From contig JAUVSX010000047.1 of NCBI GenBank assembly GCA_030596915.1, positions 1 through 11,490 of the forward strand: a stretch of 11,490 bases of DNA. The letters are read 5' to 3'. The notes under the pieces were generated by a model. The model made no database searches and was not told the DNA's origin. It saw only the letters and a program-made list of their open reading frames with translations. Shown in pieces: positions 1 to 6,453 of the stretch. This stretch comes from Chloroflexota bacterium. GTDB lineage: Bacteria; Chloroflexota; Anaerolineae; B4-G1. The position numbers were made by a program, and so were the translations under genes. Every line of letters starts with the position of its first letter. The stretch's first letter is position 1.

Positions 1-572
1 ACGTGGCGTATCAGAATGTGGTGTTCGCTGCTTCCGAGAGCCCGCGACGCGTCGACGAACGGCTGTGTTCTCACGTCGAGGGTGGCGCTGCGGGCGACCC
101 GGGCAAACGCTGGCGCTGCTGCCAGTCCCACGGCCACGCCCACCGAGCGGAGGCCCGGTCCGAGCAGCGCGATCAGCGCCATCGCGAGCAGCAGGCCCGG
201 GAATGCCAGAAGCGCATCCGACACGCGCATCAGCAGGGCCTCAGCCCATCCGCCGAAGGTGCCGGCCGCCAGGCCCACTGGGAGGCCAAGGCCAACGGTG
301 ATCGCCAGCGAGAGAAAGCCCATTGCCAGCGTCGAGCGGCTGCCCCACAGGATACGGGTCAAGACGTCGCGCCCGAGAATGTCGGGGCCCATGGGGGCGC
401 CGGGCCCGGGCGGTAGTGCCTGGCGAGCCGTATCCGCCTGCAACGGCCCCCCGGGTGCGATGAGCGGCGCGATTGCTGCGAGCAGGCCGGCAAGCGCAAG
501 CCATGCCACGCCGGCGAGGGTGGCCGGCTGGCGTAGCAGCGGGCGCCTTGGCGGGGCGTGCCAGAGAATCAC
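1..572 (-). CDS. ABC transporter permease, DppC/OppC-like (partial, C-terminus beyond window)
   Basis: This is the second membrane subunit of a peptide-type ABC importer and forms the translocation pore with the DppB-like partner. The frame starts at a GTG (572-570) whose GTGA overlaps the TGA of the upstream permease, so translation is probably coupled. It stays open to the left edge, giving 190 codons. Visible landmarks are an N-terminal membrane segment at about residues 18-38 and the family motif GPDILGRDVLTRILWG at about 62-77. Further membrane segments follow at about 80-103 and 120-140. The cytoplasmic EAA-type loop begins at about 172 (FVDASRALGSSEHHI), where the ATPase would dock. 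About a third of the usual 280-300 residues is missing because of the window edge, not because of a mutation. The family call is firm. The substrate (peptide, nickel or other) cannot be read from the sequence. Confidence 0.92.
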   Translation of the reverse strand, partial: MILWHAPPRRPLLRQPATLAGVAWLALAGLLAAIAPLIAPGGPLQADTARQALPPGPGAPMGPDILGRDVLTRILWGSRSTLAMGFLSLAITVGLGLPVGLAAGTFGGWAEALLMRVSDALLAFPGLLLAMALIALLGPGLRSVGVAVGLAAAPAFARVARSATLDVRTQPFVDASRALGSSEHHILIRH

Positions 573-1498
573 GATAATCTCTCGCGCACGCGCGGATCTA
601 GCCAGGCGTGCACCAGATCCGCCCCAAGGTTGACGAACACATACGCTAGTGCGGACACGACGACGATGCCCTGCACCACAGGAAGATCCCGCCACGCCAC
701 AGCTTCCAGTGCCAGCCGTCCCAGGCCCCGCCGGGCAAAGACAGTCTCCGTCACGACAGCGCCTCCGAGCAGGAATCCCAACTGAAGCGCGATGATGGTG
801 ACTGTTGGAGCGAGCGCGGGGCGCAGGATGTGAACCAGCAGCACGCGCCGCGACGGCAGCCCTTGCGCGCGGGCAACTGTCACGAACGGCTCCGAGATCA
901 CCTCACTAACGCGTGCCCGCACCATGCGGGCGATCGAGCCCGACAGCGCGAAGCCGAGGACGAGGGTCGGCCTTACGAGGTGTCTTAGGCTGCCTTCGCC
1001 GGTGGCCGGCAGCCAGCGCAGGTACAGTGAGAACACCAAGATCGCAAGGAGCCCCGACCAGTAGGTAGGTGTTGCCAGGCTGACCGCGGCAAGGGCCGTC
1101 GCGGCGGTGTCCCACCAGGTGCCCCGCCTGGCCGCTGCCATTACGCCCACAACGAGGCCCAGGCTCGTCCCCACGACCATTGCCGTGATCGACAGCACGA
1201 CTGTCGGCGGAAGCTGTTCGAGAATCATCTGGCTCACAGGACGGCCGTGGAGCCACGAGTGGCCCAGGTCTCCCCTCACGAGTTGCAGCAGGTACCGGCC
1301 ATACTGGAGTAGCGGGGGATCGTCCAGACCGAGTTGAGCACGCCGCTCAGCGATCTCTGCCGGCGTAGCCCCTGACGCGGCCAGTAGCGCCTGCGCTGGA
1401 TCGCCGGGCGCCATCTGCATCGCGACGAAGACGAGCGTTGCTGCCAGCCAGAGCACGAAGACTGCTCCGATCAGCCTCCGCCCTACGTAGCCGGCCAT
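569..1498 (-). CDS. ABC transporter permease, DppB/OppB-like
   Basis: This is the first membrane permease of a peptide-type ABC importer, 309 residues, normal for the family. The N-terminus MAGYVGRRLIGAVFVLWLAA is a typical DppB start: basic residues, then a membrane helix. It is followed by GDPAQALL and by GLDDPPLLQYGRYLLQLVRG at about 57-76. Membrane segments lie at about 8-28, 100-122, 134-160, 175-195, 232-252 and 275-297. The EAA-type coupling loop spans about 205-229 (FVTVARAQGLPSRRVLLVHI) and is well conserved. I chose the ATG at 1498 because the helix pattern fits there. An in-frame GTG at 1513 would add five residues (MHRGT) and cannot be excluded. The gene begins 27 bp after the binding-protein stop (12 bp with the GTG) and its TGA overlaps the GTG of the DppC-like gene, so the three genes form one operon. 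Confidence 0.95.
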   Translation of the reverse strand: MAGYVGRRLIGAVFVLWLAATLVFVAMQMAPGDPAQALLAASGATPAEIAERRAQLGLDDPPLLQYGRYLLQLVRGDLGHSWLHGRPVSQMILEQLPPTVVLSITAMVVGTSLGLVVGVMAAARRGTWWDTAATALAAVSLATPTYWSGLLAILVFSLYLRWLPATGEGSLRHLVRPTLVLGFALSGSIARMVRARVSEVISEPFVTVARAQGLPSRRVLLVHILRPALAPTVTIIALQLGFLLGGAVVTETVFARRGLGRLALEAVAWRDLPVVQGIVVVSALAYVFVNLGADLVHAWLDPRVRERLS

Positions 1499-1525
1499 CG
1501 TTCCCCGGTGCACTCCACCGCGCGC

Positions 1526-3091
1526 CTAGGGTGTCAGCGTGACGTCGATCAGCCAGGGGAACCACCCCTGGGCGTCGTAGCGGAGCCCGGAGACGCGCGT
1601 GCTGATGCCGTTCAGGTTAACGTAGTCGCGGATGGGGATCACGAGTGCGAGCTCCATCACGCGGCGTTGGACCTGCCCGTATAGCTCCGCCCGCTCGGCG
1701 CGATCCGACGAGCGCGCGGCCATCACGAGCCATCTGTCCAATTGGTCGTCGTCCACCTTCGACCAGTTGAACCCCGCCTGCGAGTGGAAGAATGTGCGCA
1801 GGATGTCGGGGTCGCTGCCGAACAGCGTGAACGGGATCAGGTGATGCTCGCCATCCTTGGCCAGGGCAAGCGCTTCGGGGTAGCTCACGACGCGGGTATT
1901 CACCTCAATCCCCAGGTCGGACCACTGGGCGGCAAGTAGCTGCCCCACCTCCGGCATGTGCCCCCAGCCCATCAGGAAGACGTCGAGCACAAGCCGTTCG
2001 GCGCCGCGCTCTCTCGTGCCGTCGTGATCGTCGTCACGCCAGCCAGCAGCCTCCAGCAGAGCACCTGCACGGGCCGGATCGTAGGGGTAGGCCTCCTCCA
2101 CCGCGGGGTCGTACCCAAAGGTGGCGGCGGCGAGGGGGCCGAATGCAACTGGGGACGTGTCACGGAATATGGCGGAGATGATGGAGGCGCGATCGGTGCC
2201 GTAGATGAGGGCCTGCCGCACCTTTGCGTCGTCGAGCGTGGGCCGCGTCGTGTTCGCGAAGAAGACGAGCGCGCTGCCAGGAATCGCGACAGGTTCGGTC
2301 CGAAAATCCGGATCGGCCTCGAGGCGAGCCCCGTCCTGAGGGGGTATCTCACCCATGATGTCTGCCTCGCCTGTCTCAAGCGCAGGTGAGCGCGTCGCGG
2401 GGTCAGTGAAGAAGCGAAACTCGATCTCGCTGACCTGCGCCTTCCCGTGCTCGTAGACCGACGGCCCCCAGGCGTAGTCCGGATTGCGGCGCAGCAACAG
2501 GCGGTCACCAGGCGTGTACTCGTCGAAGGTGAATGGTCCGCTGCCCACCTGGTGAAGCTGGTATTGGTCGCCCCACCGCTCAACGGCTGCTGGCGATGCC
2601 ATTCCAAGATAGACCTGGCTGAGCGAATTGAGGAGCGGGGCAAACGGCTCGCTGAGACGTACTTCCACTGTGTACTCGTCAATGGCGACCGCGCCCTCGT
2701 ACGGCCCAAGCATGAAGCGAGCCTTCTGCGAGGCCAGCTCGGGGCTCGTCACCCGGTCGAGATTGAAAACTACCGCCTCTGCGTCGAACGCCGTGCCGTC
2801 GTGGAACGTGACACCACGCCGAAGGGTGAAGGTGTAGACCTGACCGTCTGTTGATATCTCCCAGCGGTCTGCGAGACCGGGGACGAACTCGCCTGTCTGC
2901 GGGTCTTGGTACACCAGTGTATCGTACACTGACGTCAGAGGGATACCGAGTTCGGAGGACGCGTTGACGTGGGGGTCGATGCCGGACGGCGCAAGCGTGA
3001 GGCCGTAGACGACGCGGTCCGCTTGGGTGGGCGATCCGCAGCCGGCGGCAACCGCTGCGGCGAGGGCAAGAGCGGGCAGGATGCGCTTCAC
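1526..3091 (-). CDS. ABC transporter substrate-binding lipoprotein, family 5 (DppA/OppA-like)
   Basis: This is the extracytoplasmic ligand-binding component of the importer, 521 residues as expected for SBP_bac_5 proteins. The N-terminus MKRILPALALAAAVAAGCGS is a lipoprotein signal with a lipobox ending at Cys18, so the mature protein is probably lipid-anchored on the outer face of the cytoplasmic membrane. The family signature appears at about 71-113: GLADRWEISTDG, YTFTLRRGVTFHDGT and AEAVVFNLDRV. VGSGPF follows at 182-187. A short Asp-rich DDDHDGTRE loop lies near 353-361. The start is a GTG at 3091-3089 preceded by a strong Shine-Dalgarno sequence (GGAGGAAGG, about 7 nt away), which fixes it. 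It is the first gene of the operon, with a promoter about 90 nt upstream. The ligand is not determined; di- or oligopeptides are the usual guess, but family members also bind nickel, sugars or opines. Confidence 0.95.
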   Translation of the reverse strand: MKRILPALALAAAVAAGCGSPTQADRVVYGLTLAPSGIDPHVNASSELGIPLTSVYDTLVYQDPQTGEFVPGLADRWEISTDGQVYTFTLRRGVTFHDGTAFDAEAVVFNLDRVTSPELASQKARFMLGPYEGAVAIDEYTVEVRLSEPFAPLLNSLSQVYLGMASPAAVERWGDQYQLHQVGSGPFTFDEYTPGDRLLLRRNPDYAWGPSVYEHGKAQVSEIEFRFFTDPATRSPALETGEADIMGEIPPQDGARLEADPDFRTEPVAIPGSALVFFANTTRPTLDDAKVRQALIYGTDRASIISAIFRDTSPVAFGPLAAATFGYDPAVEEAYPYDPARAGALLEAAGWRDDDHDGTRERGAERLVLDVFLMGWGHMPEVGQLLAAQWSDLGIEVNTRVVSYPEALALAKDGEHHLIPFTLFGSDPDILRTFFHSQAGFNWSKVDDDQLDRWLVMAARSSDRAERAELYGQVQRRVMELALVIPIRDYVNLNGISTRVSGLRYDAQGWFPWLIDVTLTP

Positions 3092-3182
3092 AGAATTACC
3101 TTCCTCCGCCTGTGGGAAGAGCCCAGTCCCAGAAGCCAGGGGGCCGCAATCAGAACGGGACCGCAGTCCAAGTCGAGAATCG

Positions 3183-3217
3183 GTGCGGCATTATAGCACG
3201 CCCCGGATAGAGAGCAA
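3183..3217 (-). promoter_or_regulatory. Sigma70-type promoter of the importer operon
   Basis: On the minus strand a perfect TATAAT -10 box (3195-3190) lies 16 bp from TTGCTC (3217-3212), a weak -35 matching mainly in TTG. Transcription would start near 3183, giving a leader of about 90 nt before the GTG of the binding protein. I see no riboswitch-like fold or attenuator in that leader. The -10 box stands out in GC-rich surroundings, which raises confidence. The -35 call is tentative. Confidence 0.7.
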
Positions 3218-3218
3218 T

Positions 3219-3235
3219 CAGCGTGCAGCACGTTG
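3219..3235. promoter_or_regulatory. Near-perfect palindrome upstream of the importer -35 box (possible operator)
   Basis: CAGCGTGC, one central A, then GCACGTTG form an inverted repeat in which 7 of 8 base pairs match; the inner 5+5 are perfect (CGTGC-A-GCACG). It ends 1 bp from the -35 hexamer of the minus-strand promoter, a place where activators often bind, and lies about 110 bp upstream of the divergent promoter. No regulator gene is adjacent. Such short palindromes also arise by chance in GC-rich DNA, so this is only a candidate site. Confidence 0.35.
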
Positions 3236-3342
3236 CGCCGCGCGGCCCGGCCGATACCTACACACTTGGTCCGCGCAGGCAGTCACTCCCACCCGACGCG
3301 GGAGGGTGTTGCACGAACAACGGGCGTGGCGCCTCGGTGGTG

Positions 3343-3378
3343 TTGACAATCCGAGCGACGCCGCTACAATTCCGCGCG
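3343..3378 (+). promoter_or_regulatory. Strong promoter directly abutting the ATG (leaderless or nearly leaderless start)
   Basis: A consensus TTGACA -35 (3343-3348) is followed after 16 bp by TACAAT (3365-3370), which matches five of six -10 positions. The usual initiation point, 7 nt beyond the -10 box, falls at about 3377. The ATG of the membrane-protein gene is at 3379, so the leader would be 0-2 nt. No Shine-Dalgarno sequence fits between the -10 box and the ATG. The promoter also excludes the upstream in-frame extension of that gene. Confidence 0.75.
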
Positions 3379-4206
3379 ATGGAATCGACCGTCAAGCCGC
3401 TGGATCGGAACCATCTGAGTCTGCTGGTTGCCGTCGTCCTCCTGGGCAATGTTCTGTTCCGATTCATCGACCTGCCCGAGACTGCGTGGGACCTTCAGGC
3501 ACTGGGCTCCTCGCTCCAGTTCAATGTTACAGGTGCTGGGCTGCTCGTCGCTCTCATGGTCGGGTTGGTCTGTTCAGGGACTAACTTCGTCATCCACGAT
3601 CACCCGGGGGTGGCCCGCCACCCCGAACGGCCGGCCTACGTCTCCTGGATTCTGCCGGGGGCATTGGCCGGGCTCTCGGCCTATCTTCTGGCTCTGGCGC
3701 CGACGATCCAGCTTTGGACCGTCGGTCTGGCGGTGGCGGGTGCAGCGATCAGCCTCGCCATTGCTGCTGAATACGGCGCAGTAGCCCCAGATTCGCAGGG
3801 TTATGCGCTTGCCCGCCTGGCGCTCAACGTATTGGCGTACGTGCTGGCTTTCGCATTCCTCACGCTGATCTACCAATCTCGGGCGCGGAGCCTCATCTCG
3901 GCAACGGCTGTCACCCTGATAGCGGGCGTGATTGCGCTTGATCTTCTGAGCGGGGCCGACGTGCCTTTCCGCCGCGCCGTGCTTTACTCCGTGGTCGTTG
4001 GACTGGTCACGGGCGAGTCCACGTGGGCACTTAACTACTGGCGGATCGCGGCGTGGGCTGGCGGGTTGCTGCTGCTGCTCGTTTTCTACGGCCTCAGCAA
4101 CATCGCGCATCAGCCTCTGCTGGGTCGGCTAACCAGGGCCACGGTGGTTGAGTTCGCCGTCGTGATTGTCGTTGTACTTATCATAGTAGTACTCAGGTCC
4201 CGCTGA
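3379..4206 (+). CDS. Uncharacterised multi-pass membrane protein
   Basis: I do not recognise the family with certainty. The product is 275 residues and almost entirely hydrophobic. About nine membrane segments are visible, at roughly 12-30, 46-66, 88-108, 111-131, 145-165, 170-190, 200-218, 224-240 and 255-272. The longest polar loop is at about 70-87 (HDHPGVARHPERP), and a second polar patch carries EYG and DSQG near 131-141. There is no signal peptidase site, ATPase or enzyme motif, and the protein ends with VVLRSR just after the last helix. The frame is open further upstream to 3223, but that stretch contains the promoter, so I start at ATG 3379. From memory, membrane proteins called DUF5656 in Chloroflexota are of similar size; this is an unverified candidate. 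It precedes glgP by 75 bp on the same strand with no terminator between, so the two may be cotranscribed. Confidence 0.82.
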   Translation: MESTVKPLDRNHLSLLVAVVLLGNVLFRFIDLPETAWDLQALGSSLQFNVTGAGLLVALMVGLVCSGTNFVIHDHPGVARHPERPAYVSWILPGALAGLSAYLLALAPTIQLWTVGLAVAGAAISLAIAAEYGAVAPDSQGYALARLALNVLAYVLAFAFLTLIYQSRARSLISATAVTLIAGVIALDLLSGADVPFRRAVLYSVVVGLVTGESTWALNYWRIAAWAGGLLLLLVFYGLSNIAHQPLLGRLTRATVVEFAVVIVVVLIIVVLRSR

Positions 4207-4267
4207 TTTGTCTCGGCTCCCCGCAGCGCGCGCCGGGTGCCCTGCGCCGGCCTGACTGGCATCGGTT

Positions 4268-4284
4268 GAGGAGGAGACACCTTG
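4268..4284 (+). promoter_or_regulatory. Ribosome binding site deciding the TTG start of glgP
   Basis: GAGGAGGAG at 4268-4276 contains AGGAGG placed 7 nt before the TTG at 4282. No ATG or GTG occurs in frame before the conserved N-terminal region, so this site makes TTG the most credible start codon. I see no convincing promoter in the 75-bp gap from 4207 to 4281, which supports readthrough from the upstream gene. Confidence 0.75.
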
Positions 4285-6444
4285 CACTGTGACAGTCTGT
4301 CGCTGGCTGGAAAGATCCCGGCGAGGATCGCTCGCCTCGAGGAGCTGGCCTTCAACTTCTGGTGGAGCTGGCATCGAGCCGCGCGCAATCTCTTCAAGAC
4401 CCTCGACTACACGCTCTGGCGGAGTACCGGCCATAACCCGGTGCAGATGTTGGCGCAGGTATCTACGGATCGCCTCGAGGAACTAGCCGCCGATCCGCTC
4501 TTCCGCCGTCAGTTCGATGCTGTACTGATGGCGCTCGACTCCGATCTACACAACGGACATCTCTGGTACCCGTCCACGCACCCCGATCTTGTCGACCATG
4601 CTGTGGCCTACTTCTCTCTCGAATTTGGGATACATAAGTCGCTGCCCATCTACTCGGGAGGCCTCGGCGTACTCGCGGGGGACCACTGCAAGGAGGCCAG
4701 CGATCTGGGACTGCCCCTGGTGGGGGTCGGGTTCCTCTATGAAATGGGGTACTTCCGTCAGCGCGTGAATGGTGACGGTTGGCAAGAGGCTATCTACCCT
4801 CGCTTCAACCCGGCTGACGTCGCGGTACGCGAAGTGCTGGACGAGGCAGGGCAGTGCCTGTATGTCCCCGTGGAGGTGGGCGACCGGTCCGTGAACCTTC
4901 AGGTGTGGCACGTGCAAGTGGGACGCACGCGGCTCTATTTGATGGACGCCGACAATGATCAGAATGCGCTCTGGGACCGCGAGCTCACGGCGCGTCTGTA
5001 CGGCGGCGACCAAGAGATGCGCATACAGCAAGAGATTGTCATTGGGCTCGGCGGCCTCAAGATCCTGCGAGCGCTGGGCATCAGTCCGGCGGTATTCCAC
5101 CTCAACGAGGGGCACTCTGCGTTTCTTGTTCTCGAGCGTGTGCGAGATCTCGTCGCGGCCGGGAAGTCATTCGACGAGGCTCTCGAGATTGTGCGGGCGA
5201 CGACCGTGTTCACGACGCACACGCCAGTTGCGGCAGGCCACGACGTCTTCCCCTTCTATCTTGTCGAGAAGTACTTCCACGGCTATTGGCCGCAACTGGG
5301 CCTGGATCGCGATCGATTCCTGGCACTGGGCAGTGACGCGGGCGACAGGCAGGGATTCAATATGACGCTGCTCGCGCTGCGAATGGCAGGCCAGACGAAC
5401 GGTGTCAGCCGGTTACACGGCGAGGTCTCGCGCGCCATGTGGCAGCCCGCCTGGCCCGATAGGTCCGTCGACGAGGTGCCGATCGGGCATATCACAAACG
5501 GAGTACACCTACCATCGTGGGTCGGGGAGCCAATTGACCGCATCCTGCGCCGGTGGATGGGTCCAGATTGGGTCCGCCGGCAAGACTCGCCGGCGATGTG
5601 GGAGCGCATTCTTGATGTACCGGACGAAGACCTCTGGGCGGCGCACGTTCGGCTCAAGCAGAAGCTGTTGGCCCTGATCCGCGAGCGAGCGCGGCAGGCG
5701 CGTGTTGAGGGGCGGATGACGCCGGAGCAGATCCTGTGCGCCGGCACGTTCCTTGACCCGGAAGCCCTGGTAATCGGCTTCGCGCGCCGGTTCGCCACGT
5801 ACAAACGCGCGACCTTGATATTCAACGACATGGAGCGACTGAAGCGGATGCTTCATGACCGCTATCGTCCTATCCAGTTCATCTTCTCCGGCAAGGCACA
5901 CCCAGCGGATGATGCCGCGAAGCACGTCCTGCAGCAGATCTACCAAGTAGCCAAGGATCCTGCCACTGGTGGGCGCATCGCCTTTCTCGAGGACTACGAT
6001 ATGCAGGTGGCGCGCTATCTTGTGCAGGGCGGCGATGTCTGGCTCAACACACCGCTTCATCCACACGAGGCGAGCGGTACTAGCGGTCAGAAGGCGGCGA
6101 TCAACGGGGTGCCTAATCTGAGTGTGCTGGACGGTTGGTGGGCTGAGGGCTACACCGGCGCCAACGGCTGGGCTCTTCCCCCTGCCAAGGGCTATGATGA
6201 CAGTGAGTGGTGGGCTCGAGATTCCACGGAAGCGGCGCAGTTGTACAGCTTGCTCGAGAACGAAGTTGTGCCGCTGTTCTACAAGCGCGATGGCGACGGG
6301 GTCCCGCGTGGCTGGGTTCAGGTGATGAAGGAGGCCATACGGTCGGTTGGACCGTCGTTCTGCACCCGCCGCATGCTGATAGAATACGCCGAGAGGATGT
6401 ACGTCCCCGCGGCGCGGGCTGCCATCGAAGCTGGCATTCCCTAG
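4282..6444 (+). CDS. glgP: Alpha-glucan phosphorylase (GT35, short bacterial/archaeal type with DUF3417)
   Basis: This cytoplasmic PLP enzyme would phosphorolyse glycogen, starch or maltodextrin to glucose-1-phosphate. Residues 19-97 match the N-terminal DUF3417-type region (FNFWWSWHRAARNLFKTLD, GHNPVQML). The catalytic phosphorylase part begins near 109 with YFSLEFGIHKSLPIYSGGLG and continues with FHLNEGHSAF (272-281), HTPVAAGHDVFP and the phosphate-site stretch FARRFATYKRA (500-510). EASGTSGQKAAINGVPNLS follows, with Lys604 as the expected PLP Schiff-base lysine; next is LDGWWAEGYTGANGW. All key motifs are present and the frame is intact. At 720 residues it is shorter than the classical 800-850-residue phosphorylases and fits the compact subfamily (TIGR02094-like). 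It starts at TTG behind a strong ribosome site. No other glycogen gene is nearby, so its specific glucan is unknown. Confidence 0.96.
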   Translation: MHCDSLSLAGKIPARIARLEELAFNFWWSWHRAARNLFKTLDYTLWRSTGHNPVQMLAQVSTDRLEELAADPLFRRQFDAVLMALDSDLHNGHLWYPSTHPDLVDHAVAYFSLEFGIHKSLPIYSGGLGVLAGDHCKEASDLGLPLVGVGFLYEMGYFRQRVNGDGWQEAIYPRFNPADVAVREVLDEAGQCLYVPVEVGDRSVNLQVWHVQVGRTRLYLMDADNDQNALWDRELTARLYGGDQEMRIQQEIVIGLGGLKILRALGISPAVFHLNEGHSAFLVLERVRDLVAAGKSFDEALEIVRATTVFTTHTPVAAGHDVFPFYLVEKYFHGYWPQLGLDRDRFLALGSDAGDRQGFNMTLLALRMAGQTNGVSRLHGEVSRAMWQPAWPDRSVDEVPIGHITNGVHLPSWVGEPIDRILRRWMGPDWVRRQDSPAMWERILDVPDEDLWAAHVRLKQKLLALIRERARQARVEGRMTPEQILCAGTFLDPEALVIGFARRFATYKRATLIFNDMERLKRMLHDRYRPIQFIFSGKAHPADDAAKHVLQQIYQVAKDPATGGRIAFLEDYDMQVARYLVQGGDVWLNTPLHPHEASGTSGQKAAINGVPNLSVLDGWWAEGYTGANGWALPPAKGYDDSEWWARDSTEAAQLYSLLENEVVPLFYKRDGDGVPRGWVQVMKEAIRSVGPSFCTRRMLIEYAERMYVPAARAAIEAGIP

Positions 6445-6453
6445 CTCATCTGA

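Noticed and set aside
3284..3308. GC-rich hairpin (CTCCC at 3286-3290 with GGGAG at 3300-3304) considered as a terminator.
   Set aside because: No T-run follows on either strand, the loop is 9 nt and competing pairings exist; it lies upstream of both genes and terminates nothing obvious.
3223..3378. 52-codon upstream extension of the membrane-protein frame.
   Set aside because: It contains the TTGACA/TACAAT promoter and part of the palindrome, has no Shine-Dalgarno site and shows no membrane or domain pattern; the hydrophobic protein starts cleanly at 3379.
4166..4192. AT-rich stretch at the end of the membrane-protein gene as a promoter for glgP (TTGTCG, TAGTAC).
   Set aside because: Poor hexamer matches with a 15-bp spacer; the bases are explained by Val/Ile codons of the last membrane helix.
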